In this document: piece by piece, positions 48,770 to 59,357 of the stretch
How positions within the stretch are numbered: position 1 is the first letter of the stretch
Layout of the letters: the number at the start of each line of letters is the position of its first letter
Origin: an uncultured Christensenella sp.
Lineage (GTDB): Bacteria; Bacillota; Clostridia; Christensenellales; Borkfalkiaceae
DNA length: 64,000 nt
Direction: 5' to 3'
Assembly (NCBI GenBank): GCA_910586065.1
Contig: CAJUGI010000002.1
Span: 247,968 to 311,967, forward strand
Notes under the pieces: generated by a model
The model's input: the letters and a program-made list of their open reading frames with translations, nothing else
What the model was told of the DNA's origin: nothing
The model's database searches: none
Position numbers and translations under genes: made by a program

Positions 48770-49174
48770 ATGACGCTAACCGACCGAATATTCGACCTAT
48801 TAAACAAAAAAGGCAAGACGCAAACGGATATTGCCCGATTGCTAAACGTGCGCCCGACGACCGTGTCGGAGTGGAAAAAAGGCAAGTACACGCCGACGGT
48901 CGAGCATTGCGTAACGCTTGCCGAATATTTCGGCGTGTCGCTTGACTATCTTATTACGGGGCGCGAGCCGCGCGGCGCACCCGTTCAACAAATAATCGGC
49001 AACAATAACTCGAATAATACCGCCATAGCGGGCGACGCGGCGGGGGCGGTGCTTACGGAATACGAGCGCGAATTGCTAAAAGCGGCGGGGGCGTTCGATA
49101 TGCGGCGCAAAACCGAATTATTAAACTTTGCATATCAAATTGAAAAACAAATAAAAAGCGAAGGAGGCTTTTAA
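48770..49174 (+). CDS. XRE-family repressor, unit 2
   Basis: Identical to 15327-15731, 134 residues, no peptidase domain. Two identical repressor genes would double the dose in a tandem lysogen. Confidence 0.86.
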   Translation: MTLTDRIFDLLNKKGKTQTDIARLLNVRPTTVSEWKKGKYTPTVEHCVTLAEYFGVSLDYLITGREPRGAPVQQIIGNNNSNNTAIAGDAAGAVLTEYERELLKAAGAFDMRRKTELLNFAYQIEKQIKSEGGF

Positions 49175-49176
49175 TT

Positions 49177-50148
49177 ATGATGTGGTTTTACAAACTTAAA
49201 CGGTCGGTACGGGTTATAATTGCCGTCGTTGCGTGGTTGCCCGTGTTCATATTCTGCGGCATTATCGGCGGCGACATCGGCGAAAACGCCGAGAATTTGC
49301 AAACGTGGCAAGCGATTGTATTTTTGCTTTTGCTTGCCGTCGGCGTGGTGTTTACGGTGTTTGCCGCGCTTGCCCGCAAGCGTGAAAAGCAAGCGGAGCG
49401 GGACGCGCAACCCGCCGCCGCGTCCGAACGGCAAAAAGATACGCCGCCCGCCGCCGATGTACGGCAACCTTCAGTTGTTATAATGTCCGACGCGGCGATA
49501 CGCGCCCCCGAAAAGCGCAAGCCCGCGCCGCTTAATACATACCCGACAACGGTTAGAATTACGCCATTTGACCGCCGTGTCGCGGGTATTGATGTAAAGG
49601 TCGGCGACGCGGTTGTTATAAAGTATGAGGGCGACGCGGTTATGCGGTCAAGCGGCGGCTATCCTATAATCGACGCAAATTGTTATATCGGCGACGTAAA
49701 AATAGGTTTATTCCCATACGGTAAATATTTGCGGGCAATTTACGGCGGGCGCGACTATCCTTGTTCGATTGCGTCAATCGAAAATAACGACGGCAAATAC
49801 GATATATCGGTAAACATTGACTTGCCGTTCATAAAAGATAGCAAATTGCCGCTTATAACAAAATTAAACGGTGTTACGTTTAACGGGCGGCAAGATACGC
49901 TCGCCGCGTCGGTCGTAGGGGATAGCGTATTGATAAAGCATAACCCGAACGACGAATACCCGAATACCGTCGAAGTGTTTAATGTCGCGCTTGACGCTTC
50001 TTGTGGTGTGATACCGAGCGACAACGGCGAAAAACTGTTAAAAAAATATAAAGCGGGTTGCAAATTCAACGGCGTTATAACGTCTATATACGGCGGGGGC
50101 GGTGGTAAGAATTACGGAGTCGATATAATGATTTTATCGCAAGCATAG
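49177..50148 (+). CDS. Membrane-anchored HIRAN-like protein, unit 2
   Basis: Identical to 15734-16705. The same terminator (50151-50183) follows. Confidence 0.58.
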   Translation: MMWFYKLKRSVRVIIAVVAWLPVFIFCGIIGGDIGENAENLQTWQAIVFLLLLAVGVVFTVFAALARKREKQAERDAQPAAASERQKDTPPAADVRQPSVVIMSDAAIRAPEKRKPAPLNTYPTTVRITPFDRRVAGIDVKVGDAVVIKYEGDAVMRSSGGYPIIDANCYIGDVKIGLFPYGKYLRAIYGGRDYPCSIASIENNDGKYDISVNIDLPFIKDSKLPLITKLNGVTFNGRQDTLAASVVGDSVLIKHNPNDEYPNTVEVFNVALDASCGVIPSDNGEKLLKKYKAGCKFNGVITSIYGGGGGKNYGVDIMILSQA

Positions 50149-50150
50149 TA

Positions 50151-50183
50151 AAAGCGGGGCGCAAATATGCGTCCCGCTTTTTT
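50151..50183. terminator. Bidirectional terminator, unit 2
   Basis: Same stem as 16708-16740. Confidence 0.86.
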
Positions 50184-50676
50184 AGTCGTTAATCGTTTTG
50201 TATAGTGCCGCCGTATAGCGTGCAATCGTTTTGTCGCGGCTTTCGCGCGGCGTGATTTTTGCGTCTTTGTAATACGTCGTAAAATACTCCGTAATTATTT
50301 TGATTTGAAAATTTTTGTCGGTGCGCGTATCGTCCGCGATTGCCCGCCGCACGCACTCGTCCTCCGTAGTATTCAAAAATACGACCTTTGCTTTTAGGCG
50401 GGCGGCAAGTCGGTCGCGGTCTGCCTTTTTCGGTAAACCCGCGATAACCCAACAACGGGGCGCGTCGATTGCGCTTTGTTCTATCAAGGCATAAATATAA
50501 TCGCGTATATCGAATATTGTAGCGGTCAAATTGTTTAACGGCATTTTGCCGTCGTAAAAACTTACCGCCGCCCGTATCGCGTCAAGGTCAACAACGAAGT
50601 CGCCGAGTTGCATATTTTCTTTGACGTAACGTGTTTTGCCGCTTGCGGGCGCACCGCATACAATTACAACGTCCAT
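50182..50676 (-). CDS. P-loop nucleotide kinase-like protein, unit 2
   Basis: Identical to 16739-17233, GAPASGKT Walker A. Confidence 0.68.
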   Translation of the reverse strand: MDVVIVCGAPASGKTRYVKENMQLGDFVVDLDAIRAAVSFYDGKMPLNNLTATIFDIRDYIYALIEQSAIDAPRCWVIAGLPKKADRDRLAARLKAKVVFLNTTEDECVRRAIADDTRTDKNFQIKIITEYFTTYYKDAKITPRESRDKTIARYTAALYKTIND

Positions 50677-50678
50677 AA

Positions 50679-51071
50679 TTACACCTTCTTGTTTTTCAAG
50701 TCGTAGAGCGTCGCTTCGATTTGGTTTTGTACCCACGCGCCCACGTCGCCGAAGTTCGCTTGTATGTAGTCTTTTGCTTCGGTCGATAACTGCGCTTGCG
50801 CCGCTTCCGCCGCCTGTTGCAAGGCGTGTTTTTGCGCTTCCTGCGTCCACGCTTCCGTACCTTTGATTGCTTGTACATAGGTTTGATACGTCGCCTTGAC
50901 GACCGACGCGATAACGTCCACAATGCCCGATAAAAGAGCTTGCGCCTTTTGATTTTTGATTTTGGTCGATACAAGCGTTTTGACCTTAACCAATACCCAA
51001 GAGCCGAGCGCGGTAAGCAACGCGGCGGCGACCGTAATTGCGATGTTGATTAAAATTTGTTGCCAATTCAT
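50679..51071 (-). CDS. Phage holin, LLH-type, unit 2
   Basis: Identical to 17236-17628. Confidence 0.73.
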   Translation of the reverse strand: MNWQQILINIAITVAAALLTALGSWVLVKVKTLVSTKIKNQKAQALLSGIVDVIASVVKATYQTYVQAIKGTEAWTQEAQKHALQQAAEAAQAQLSTEAKDYIQANFGDVGAWVQNQIEATLYDLKNKKV

Positions 51072-51073
51072 AG

Positions 51074-51415
51074 TTAATCGTCCTCCGATTTTTTATTTTG
51101 CTTTGCTTGCTTCGGTGGTGTTTCGGGCAACGCCATAATGTCGTTGTAAAGTTCCGTTATAACGCCGTTGCCGCTGAGCGCGTGGTATGCTTCATATTCG
51201 CGCCGCACCGCGTCCTTCGCGTAAACGGGGCAATAGCCGCGCTCGACCCACTTTTCATTTTGCCGTATGATTTCGGCGCGTAAAAGACATTGCGTGCCGT
51301 TTTCGAGGGCTTTGTGCCGCTGTTTGCCCGACTTAAAATGCGCGATAACCGCCGTTACGACGACCCCGACGGTGGTACTTATAAACGCCGTTAAAATGGT
51401 TGCCGCGATGTTCAC
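51074..51415 (-). CDS. Small membrane protein, unit 2
   Basis: Identical to 17631-17972, GTG start. Confidence 0.58.
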   Translation of the reverse strand: MNIAATILTAFISTTVGVVVTAVIAHFKSGKQRHKALENGTQCLLRAEIIRQNEKWVERGYCPVYAKDAVRREYEAYHALSGNGVITELYNDIMALPETPPKQAKQNKKSEDD

Positions 51416-51416
51416 G

Positions 51417-51635
51417 TTACACCTCGACAAACCACTCGTCGCGCAACGACGTTTGCCCGCTTGCGGCGATTTCGTCCTTTGTCTTGCCGTCGAGAGCGTT
51501 TACCCATATTGCCCGCGCGTCGTCGATTTCGCGTTGCGTGAGTATGCCCGCCGCCTTGTCTGCGTTTGCGGTTTCGAGCCATTTTTCAACACTAAAAACC
51601 GCCGAGCCGCTTTTTGCTTCCTGTTTGTTTGCCAT
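51417..51635 (-). CDS. Small hypothetical phage protein, unit 2
   Basis: Identical to 17974-18192. Confidence 0.53.
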   Translation of the reverse strand: MANKQEAKSGSAVFSVEKWLETANADKAAGILTQREIDDARAIWVNALDGKTKDEIAASGQTSLRDEWFVEV

Positions 51636-51643
51636 AATGAATA

Positions 51644-52696
51644 TTACCTCCGTTTTTTATTTTGTTGTTTTGTGTAATTACTTACAATGCGTTTGAGTTT
51701 GTTTTTCGGCGCATACGGGTAAATATACTTTTTGTAAAACCTGCAAGCGTTTATGTGCGATAGCCAACCGATAAGGGATAAGAGGCTCATAGCCTGTCGC
51801 GGTGTGATGTAACCCGTCTTTTTGACTTTGCGCACCCTGCGGCATAATCGAAAAAATATGCGCTTGCGTAAAATGGTCTTATGCCTATAAAAGCGATACC
51901 CGACAAAATCAATCGGGCGGGAGTTTAACCGCCATACTTGCCAATTATCCTTCAACTTTAAGCCGATACCGTGCAAATATTCGTTTATCGCCGCAACCGC
52001 GCGGCGTAACTTTCTTTTGTTGCTGTCGATTAAAACCATATCGTCAACGTACCGCACATAATATTTGATGTGTAATTGTTCTTTTACATAGTGGTCGAGT
52101 CCCTCCAAGTAAAAATTTGAAAACCATTGCGACGTATAGTAACCAATAGGCAAGTGGTCGCCGCCGTTTTCGAGTATTTTGCCGATAAGTTCCAACATTC
52201 GCCCGTCTTTGATTTTGCGCCTCCACATATCAAGCAAAACGGACGGGCGCACGCTGTCGAAAAACTTTGATATATCAAGTTTTGCACAGTACCGCATTTT
52301 GCCGTCGTGTATTGCCGTTTCGACGTATGCCTTCGCGTCAATGCCGCCGCGATTTGGTATGCTTCCGCAACAATACCGATACATACCGCGCATTATAACG
52401 GGTTGTAACGCCGTAATAACGAGCCAATGTATTATTTGGTCGGGATAAAATCGCGGTATTGTGATTGTGCGTTGCTTGCGGCAAGAATTGTCGTATATTA
52501 CGCACGTTTGCGACGGCGATAATTTCACGTCGCCCGCTTCGAGCATTGTTTTGATTTCCTGCGCATAGCGGTCGATGTCGTCGATTATTCGACGTATATA
52601 GGCGCGGTCGGTTTTGCCCTTTGCCGCGTTGCGTATCGCCTTTTTGATAAAGTCGATGTCGCACATAGTTTCGTACAAATGACCGACCCGCTTCAT
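51644..52696 (-). CDS. DGR reverse transcriptase, unit 2
   Basis: Identical to 18201-19253, with IGYYTSQ and YVDD boxes. Confidence 0.93.
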   Translation of the reverse strand: MKRVGHLYETMCDIDFIKKAIRNAAKGKTDRAYIRRIIDDIDRYAQEIKTMLEAGDVKLSPSQTCVIYDNSCRKQRTITIPRFYPDQIIHWLVITALQPVIMRGMYRYCCGSIPNRGGIDAKAYVETAIHDGKMRYCAKLDISKFFDSVRPSVLLDMWRRKIKDGRMLELIGKILENGGDHLPIGYYTSQWFSNFYLEGLDHYVKEQLHIKYYVRYVDDMVLIDSNKRKLRRAVAAINEYLHGIGLKLKDNWQVWRLNSRPIDFVGYRFYRHKTILRKRIFFRLCRRVRKVKKTGYITPRQAMSLLSLIGWLSHINACRFYKKYIYPYAPKNKLKRIVSNYTKQQNKKRR

Positions 52697-52812
52697 TTCC
52701 TTTAATCTCCTTGCGGTCGTTCAATGATTTACTAAACCGCCCTCTTTGTGGAGTGTTTTTTGCCAAGTGGCAAGGACTGTCCGCGCTTTAAGCGAATATA
52801 TCAAGATTAAAT

Positions 52813-52936
52813 GCGACCCCCGATGTTCGCGTTCGAGTTCGACGGCGTGTAATTACCGTTCCAATACCACAAACCCGCGTTCGTCGTGTTGTTCCAATTA
52901 CCGCCAACCGCCAAGACGGAGCCGTTCACGTTCGCG
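52813..52936 (-). repeat. DGR template repeat, unit 2
   Basis: Same 124-bp sequence as 19370-19493. Confidence 0.93.
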
Positions 52937-53006
52937 GCGGGGAGTGCGCCGACTGCCCTTTAATCGTTGTTTTAATCGCAAGGGGGGAGTCCCCCTTGCA
53001 ACCCCC

Positions 53007-54059
53007 TTAAAGAGGCTTTTTGCAAAGGCGACCCCCGATGCCCGCGTCCGAGTGCGACGGCGTGTAACCACCGCGCCAAAACCACAAACCCGCGCTCGTC
53101 GCGATGACCCAAGCACCGCCAACCGCCAAGACGGAGCCGTCCACGAGCGCGTAGTCGCAAAAATACGTTGTCGCGCTTCCGCCGCTTGCTTCGGTTGCGT
53201 ACTGTATAAGGGGGTTTCGGTTAAGCGGGGCAACCTTTTTTATCCAACCGCCGCCCGACGAGCGGTTGCCGTGATACACATACGGCGACGTGATTTTGCC
53301 CGCCGCGTAAGATTTCGGGTCGGTGCAAATATACACTTTTTCGGACGAAAACGATATACCGTCGCACCAAGTAAACGTATTGCCCCACAAATTCTCGATA
53401 CCGCGATATTTGCAAGCGTGTTTTCCGTCCGTGTTGCTTTCCTCCGACCCCGACGGCGTTTTGACCGCGTCCGTCCTGCCCGTTGCAACCGCCGCCGAAT
53501 TACCGTTTGCATATCCGTACATAATCGCTTGCGAGTTCGTTGTTTTCATTTCAACGAGCCATAATTCTTTGATTATCAAGTCAATCAAAAAATCGTACTG
53601 TTGATAACCGTCGCCGTTCGCTTTGCAAGCGGTACGGAGCGCGTCGCAAGTGATGTTTACAAGCACGGTCGCGCCCGACTTTGAATAGGCGCGGGACGAA
53701 TTGCCGCTCGCTTCGTACTTGCCGACAAGGATATAATCAAGTTCGTTGCCTTCGCCGTCGACGAAAAGGGTTGAAAAACCGTCGTACCGCACGCCCGATA
53801 TTTGATGTTTGAACGTGCCGTCGTCGTTCGGCGTGATTTTCGCGTAAAATTTCGGTATCTTGATAAACACGTTGCCCGCCGCGTCCGTTACTTCCTGCAT
53901 ATCCGAGTACGGATAGCAACGGTCGAAGTCTGACGTAATATCGGTCGTGCCGACCGTTACGTTTAACCCGACCGCGTCGTCGGTGCGGATAAGCGCGGCG
54001 GGGTTAGACGAGCCGACTTTATCAACGCCGTAAATTTTTGCCTTTTCAAAGTTTAACAT
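53007..54059 (-). CDS. DGR-diversified tail-fibre protein, unit 2
   Basis: Identical to 19564-20616. Confidence 0.88.
   Translation of the reverse strand: MLNFEKAKIYGVDKVGSSNPAALIRTDDAVGLNVTVGTTDITSDFDRCYPYSDMQEVTDAAGNVFIKIPKFYAKITPNDDGTFKHQISGVRYDGFSTLFVDGEGNELDYILVGKYEASGNSSRAYSKSGATVLVNITCDALRTACKANGDGYQQYDFLIDLIIKELWLVEMKTTNSQAIMYGYANGNSAAVATGRTDAVKTPSGSEESNTDGKHACKYRGIENLWGNTFTWCDGISFSSEKVYICTDPKSYAAGKITSPYVYHGNRSSGGGWIKKVAPLNRNPLIQYATEASGGSATTYFCDYALVDGSVLAVGGAWVIATSAGLWFWRGGYTPSHSDAGIGGRLCKKPL
53028..53151 (-). repeat. DGR variable repeat, unit 2
   Basis: Same as VR at 19585-19708, including all 19 differences from TR. The two copies have not diverged. The downstream hairpin is at 52978-52999. 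Confidence 0.93.
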
Positions 54060-54061
54060 TT

Positions 54062-55132
54062 TTAATTGCCTCCTTCGAGCGCGGTAAGCCGCGCAAAAAT
54101 ACTTTTTAATACTTTGTCGATTTCGCCGCCGCGCGTGTAGCCGACGGCTTTTTCCGCTTCCGCCGCCTGTGCCGCATAAATAACGATTTGCGCGGAGTCC
54201 GCGTGTTCGGCGTTTGCGATTTTGTCGTCGCTATGTACAAGGTCGTCGGCGGGGTATGTCGCTTGCGGCTCGCCGTTAAGCGTAACCTTCGTGCCTTGCT
54301 TTTCGGCAATCTGCGTTTCGAGTTCGTCAACCTTGTTGCTTGCGGCGGTTGCGGTGTCTGCCGCCGCGCCCGCCGTGTCGACCGCGCCCGCCGCCGTTGC
54401 GTTTGCCGCCTTGATTTGCGCGTCGAGTCCGTTCGCGGTCGTGAGTGCCGTTTGTGCGTTCGTCTTTGCCGTGTTTGCCGTCGTAACGGCATTATCGGAC
54501 TTTGCGTTTGCGCCGTTCGCGGTGGTAACTGCCGCCGCCGCTTTGGTGCGTGCGTCGTTCGACGTATCGACCGCCGCATTTGCCGTCGTAACGGCGTTTT
54601 GCGCCGTTGCAAGCGCATTGTCGACGATTGCCTTCATTGTGGCATAATCGCAAACGGGTTTTATCAATCGCGTTAAATTGACGATTTGCGTCCCCGATAT
54701 TTCAAACGAATATATCGGGAGTTCGTATGCCGTATTTACGTTATCCGCTTCCGCCGCGTAAACGTCGTTTTGTTCGAGTTCGCGGTTTAACGCTTCCCAA
54801 GACGTTTGTACTTTCGCAATGAGTGTTACGTTTAATTCGTCGGCGGGGTGGTACGTTTCGATACGGGCGACGACGTAACCCTTGAACGTGTCGAAAATTT
54901 GCGGGCGCAAGATTTCGGGCGCGGTAATTTCCGCCATACGCGCACAAACCACAAACGCGCCCGTCCCGACTTGAATTTGATTGCCGCCGACGACGCTTGC
55001 GGCGAGTTCGTCGCCGTAATTCAAATAATAGCCGTGCGCGTTGTTTTGGTCGATAAAGCGCGATTTTACTTCGAGCGCGTACAAATTCGCGTTAAAATTG
55101 CTTTGCCCTTGAAAAGTAACGGGTTTTATCAT
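54062..55132 (-). CDS. Tail fibre shaft protein, unit 2
   Basis: Identical to 20619-21689. Confidence 0.76.
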   Translation of the reverse strand: MIKPVTFQGQSNFNANLYALEVKSRFIDQNNAHGYYLNYGDELAASVVGGNQIQVGTGAFVVCARMAEITAPEILRPQIFDTFKGYVVARIETYHPADELNVTLIAKVQTSWEALNRELEQNDVYAAEADNVNTAYELPIYSFEISGTQIVNLTRLIKPVCDYATMKAIVDNALATAQNAVTTANAAVDTSNDARTKAAAAVTTANGANAKSDNAVTTANTAKTNAQTALTTANGLDAQIKAANATAAGAVDTAGAAADTATAASNKVDELETQIAEKQGTKVTLNGEPQATYPADDLVHSDDKIANAEHADSAQIVIYAAQAAEAEKAVGYTRGGEIDKVLKSIFARLTALEGGN

Positions 55133-55142
55133 TGCTTGCCTC

Positions 55143-56321
55143 CTATGCTTTGATTATTTCGGTCAAAAGTATTTTCTTAAAACCGAGTTTAATTTTGGTG
55201 CTTTTGCCGCTTCCGTTTAGCGTTGTTATTTTTTCGCTTATGGGGAGCGTCTTGTAAAGTTTGCCGTCGTAGTATAGCGCAACCTTCGTATATAGCCGAT
55301 AACCCGAAAAATCGAGCGGGTCGATTACGGCGTTATTGTCGATTATGATATTATCGACGTATCGGGCGTTTGCAAGTTCGTTGACGGCGTTAAACTGCGC
55401 GTCGGCTAAATACTCGGACTCGTAATATTTCGCCTTTACGGGGTATAATCTGCCCGCGACGTTGCCGCTTGCGTCCGCCTGTACAATATCGTTGTTTTTC
55501 GTTCGGTAATAATACACGGTCGCAAGGGTGGACGGGCGGGGTTTATATTTCGGGATATATACGGGCGAGCCGTCGTCGTTAAATACGGGGTTGCCGTTTT
55601 CGTCGGTCTTTTGCGTGGTGGTGTAAACGATGTTGCCGTCCTCGTCCGTTTCGGGCGTGTCAACCTTGTATTTGATAGTTGCAACCGCTTTGTTTGTCGC
55701 GGTCGATGTAGTTGTCAACTCGTGTATAAAGTCGCTTAAATTGATTGTTACGCGGTCGTTACACTTAACGAACGTAAAAACGATTTTGCCCGCCGCCACG
55801 TTATAAAAACTTTCGATATTGTATTCGTAATATTTCAAGTAGCATTTCAAAAACTTGTACGCGTTTACGAATTGATACGTCCCTTGCAAACTGCCGTATG
55901 TTTCGGTCGTATCGGTGTTGTCGGTCGGAATAATCACGTCGACGGGTATCAAACGCGTTGCCGCGTCCGCGCCGTTAAATACCGCCGCTTTTACCTTTTC
56001 AAAGATTTTCGATAACCGCGCGTCAAAACTGCCGTCGGCGGTAAAATCAAGCAATATTTCGGTGTCCCACAAAGTTTTGAAGTCGAGTCCTTTTACCTTG
56101 CGTTTGTTGTTTTCGGGGGTAACTTCGTCGGCAAAACAAGCGTATTGATAATTGCCCGCGTCGTCGTTCAAAACAACGATTTTTGCGTCGTTCACGTCCT
56201 CGTCGTTCACACCTTCGGCGGTAAAAGAGTCGTTATCGTAAACGCGCGTCGTCAAGTCATACGTTGCGTTGTCGACGTTCGTTATATGCCGTTTGTTTTC
56301 GTCGTAAATTGCTATATACAC
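55143..56321 (-). CDS. Tail-associated / baseplate hub protein, unit 2
   Basis: Identical to 21700-22878. Confidence 0.68.
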   Translation of the reverse strand: MYIAIYDENKRHITNVDNATYDLTTRVYDNDSFTAEGVNDEDVNDAKIVVLNDDAGNYQYACFADEVTPENNKRKVKGLDFKTLWDTEILLDFTADGSFDARLSKIFEKVKAAVFNGADAATRLIPVDVIIPTDNTDTTETYGSLQGTYQFVNAYKFLKCYLKYYEYNIESFYNVAAGKIVFTFVKCNDRVTINLSDFIHELTTTSTATNKAVATIKYKVDTPETDEDGNIVYTTTQKTDENGNPVFNDDGSPVYIPKYKPRPSTLATVYYYRTKNNDIVQADASGNVAGRLYPVKAKYYESEYLADAQFNAVNELANARYVDNIIIDNNAVIDPLDFSGYRLYTKVALYYDGKLYKTLPISEKITTLNGSGKSTKIKLGFKKILLTEIIKA

Positions 56322-56333
56322 GCCGCCGCCCCC

Positions 56334-57191
56334 TTAATCGAATAAATAACGCTTTATCGACATTTCGATTGTGCCGTCGTCGTCCGCCGTCATATTCGAG
56401 CCGATGTAATACTCGCCCTGCGGCAAGTATAAAAACGATTGCTTTGTTTTATCGGTAAGCCCGTAACCGTTCGACGTTGCGCCGCTGTCGGTGTCGGTAA
56501 CGGTTATTTTTTTAGTAGTGGGGTCAATCAAAATTTCCGTGCCGTCGGTGTTGTTCGTCGATAACGCTATTTCGGCAACGACGCGGTCGTTCATATCCGC
56601 CAAGTAAAGGCGGATATTTGCGGCGATGTCGCCCGTAATTTTTATGACGATAGGCGCGTCCACAAAAAACGGGTTTGATACCTTGTATTTGTTTTTGAAA
56701 ACCATACCCGCAAAACCAAAAGGGAAGTGCAAGGGGAAGGCGGTATTTGCCGCGTCCGTGCGCTTCAACGCAAAAGATTGTTCGACGCGTTCGTACCAAT
56801 ACGTTTGACGGTCAAATACAAGCGTTTCGGCGAAAATGCCCTCCGCGTCGATTTCCGACTTCGGTATCGTGTTCAATACCACTTCGCAAAATTTGTCGGT
56901 AATTCCGTCGTTGTATTCAAACAAAAACGGCGATGTACCGCACTCCGCAAAGAATAACAACAAACTTTTATAATTGCCGTAACCGTTCGAGCCGTCGGCG
57001 TTAAAATATACGGTTAGTTGTATTTGTTCAAAGTCGGGTTTTACGTTCGTTAAATGCTTGCCTTTTTCGCTTTCTTTGTACGATAGCGAGAATTTGTTGC
57101 CGAGTCCTTGCGGCTCGGCGGCAAGCGCGGTTTCGGTATTCAAGTCAAACGATTTCGATTTGTCGTAGGTGTGCAAAATAAATTTACGCAT
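56334..57191 (-). CDS. Distal tail protein (Dit), unit 2
   Basis: Identical to 22891-23748. Confidence 0.78.
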   Translation of the reverse strand: MRKFILHTYDKSKSFDLNTETALAAEPQGLGNKFSLSYKESEKGKHLTNVKPDFEQIQLTVYFNADGSNGYGNYKSLLLFFAECGTSPFLFEYNDGITDKFCEVVLNTIPKSEIDAEGIFAETLVFDRQTYWYERVEQSFALKRTDAANTAFPLHFPFGFAGMVFKNKYKVSNPFFVDAPIVIKITGDIAANIRLYLADMNDRVVAEIALSTNNTDGTEILIDPTTKKITVTDTDSGATSNGYGLTDKTKQSFLYLPQGEYYIGSNMTADDDGTIEMSIKRYLFD

Positions 57192-59353
57192 TACATCGCC
57201 TCCGCAAGTTTAATGTTGATGTCGCGTACAAGCGCGTCGGTGTCAACTTCGGCGGCATAGTTTTGTATAACGACTTGTATATTCTGCGTTTTGTTCGTGG
57301 TGGAGTTGTCGTAGTTGTAAGTATCGCCGTATGTGCCGCCGCTTCCGCCGTCGTAAACTGTACCGCCGCCGCCCACGTTCGACGTGTCGGGCGGTGTGCT
57401 GTCGATAATAGCGTTTACGTCGTCCATATCCTCGATGTCGCTTGTATCAATGCGTAACTTTACTTCGGCAATGCGGTCGATGTGTACGCCAAGCCAACCG
57501 AGCGCACCGTTTACGCCGTCGATAAGCCCGTTTATAATGCCGATTACAAAATTGATTGCGTCCTCGATAAAACCGAGTACAAAGTTGATTACTTTTACAA
57601 CGCCGTTAAATATCGTCGTAACGACTTTGCCGAAAAGCGAAAAAAGCGGCGTAAGCCAACCGAGCAACGTGCCAAGCACTTTTAACGGCACTTGCAACGC
57701 CTGTAAACAAAGTTTAATCGGGATAAGCGCGACGCTTAAAAGCGGTTGTAATACGCTAAATAACGTCGATATAGCAATTTGTATCGGCATTAAAAACATA
57801 TCGACCGCCATAGAGAGCATATCGAAAAGCGGTTGTAACAAGCCGAAAATCATTTGTATGATTTCGACGAACGGTTGCAACGCCTCCGATACAAGATTGA
57901 CGACGACCGCCAAGATACCGCCGACAAGGTCTATAATCGGCTGTATGATTTGCATTGCAAGGTCAAGCACTTGCATTACCGCGTCGAGCGCGGGTTTCAA
58001 TGCTTGACCGATAACCGATACAAGGTTGTTTATCGCTTCGCGGAAGGCTTCGCAATGGTTGTACAAAATGACAAGTATTGCGACGATTGCCGCAATAATC
58101 AAAATTATCGGGTTAGCCGCAAGCGCGGTTAATTGCGCTTGTAGCGCGGGCAATATTTTTATGATGTTGCCGACCGCGCCGATAAGTTTACCGATACCGA
58201 GCGTCAGCGGCGCAAGGGCGGCAACGACGAGCATTGCCTTTAACGCAAAAGATTGTTGCGCGACCGATAAGCCGTTAAACCACTCCGCGAGCCGTTGTAA
58301 TTTTGGTATCAAGTTTGTTTGTATGTTTTCGGCGAGCCGTTGCATAAGCGGCGCAAGGGCTGTCCCGATTTGCAAGCCGACGTTTTTAATCGACTCCTTC
58401 AGCAAAAAAAACGTGTCGTCAAGCGTTGCAAGCGCGGCGACCTGTTCGTTCGATAAATAGCCGATTTGTTCAAATTCGCCCCTAAACTGCGCGATTGCGT
58501 CCGTCCCTGCGTTAAGATACGGCAACATTTGATTTGCGACCTTGTCGCCAAAAATCTCGTTTGCGTATGCCGCTTGCAAGGTTTTGTCCTGCATATTCGA
58601 TAAAGCGTCGATAATGCCGTCAAACATCGCCTCTTTGCTTTCAAATTCGGCGATGTTTAAGCCGAGCGATTGTAACGCTTGCGACGCGGTGTTCATTGTA
58701 CCCGTCGACAAGTCAAGCATTGCGGCGCGGGCTTTTATCATTGCTTTTTCAAAGACGCTCCACTCGACCCCGCATTGCGCCGTTATGTATTGATATTCTT
58801 GTACTTTTTCGGCGGATATTCCGAGCCGTAACGCAAGGTCGTCGACCGCCGCGCCCGCGCTTGCCGCCGCGACGTTTAAGCCGCCGAGCGCGGTAACGCC
58901 CGCCGCCGCGAGTGTGGATAGGGGAGTCAACGCTTGCCCGACGCCCGTAATTGCGTCGCCGACTTTCGATACTTGATTACCGAGTTGTGTAAACTTGATA
59001 GTGTTTATTTTTTCGAGTTGCTGTTGCAACTGCTGTCCTTGCAATTCGGTTTTTGCGAGTTCGGCTTGCAATTTGCGGTATGCGTCGGTGTCGACGTTTC
59101 CCGACTCTTCCAAGTACGCCAAACGGCGGCGCAACAAGTCCGCCGTCGCCGCCGTTTGGTCGATTGCCTGTTGAGCGACCTTTTGCGCCCGCGCGAATTT
59201 ATCCGCGTCAAACTTTAATTCGAGGCTTTTTTGCAAGGCGTTTAATTCGGTTTGCGTCGCTTTCGCTTCGTTCCGCGCGTTTTTCAATTCTTTGTTAAAC
59301 GTCGACGCGTCCGCGCCGATTTCAACCGTTAAGCCGCGAATATTGTCCGCCAT
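57191..59353 (-). CDS. Tape measure protein, unit 2
   Basis: Identical to 23748-25910, 720 residues. Confidence 0.88.
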   Translation of the reverse strand: MADNIRGLTVEIGADASTFNKELKNARNEAKATQTELNALQKSLELKFDADKFARAQKVAQQAIDQTAATADLLRRRLAYLEESGNVDTDAYRKLQAELAKTELQGQQLQQQLEKINTIKFTQLGNQVSKVGDAITGVGQALTPLSTLAAAGVTALGGLNVAAASAGAAVDDLALRLGISAEKVQEYQYITAQCGVEWSVFEKAMIKARAAMLDLSTGTMNTASQALQSLGLNIAEFESKEAMFDGIIDALSNMQDKTLQAAYANEIFGDKVANQMLPYLNAGTDAIAQFRGEFEQIGYLSNEQVAALATLDDTFFLLKESIKNVGLQIGTALAPLMQRLAENIQTNLIPKLQRLAEWFNGLSVAQQSFALKAMLVVAALAPLTLGIGKLIGAVGNIIKILPALQAQLTALAANPIILIIAAIVAILVILYNHCEAFREAINNLVSVIGQALKPALDAVMQVLDLAMQIIQPIIDLVGGILAVVVNLVSEALQPFVEIIQMIFGLLQPLFDMLSMAVDMFLMPIQIAISTLFSVLQPLLSVALIPIKLCLQALQVPLKVLGTLLGWLTPLFSLFGKVVTTIFNGVVKVINFVLGFIEDAINFVIGIINGLIDGVNGALGWLGVHIDRIAEVKLRIDTSDIEDMDDVNAIIDSTPPDTSNVGGGGTVYDGGSGGTYGDTYNYDNSTTNKTQNIQVVIQNYAAEVDTDALVRDINIKLAEAM

Positions 59354-59357
59354 AGTG

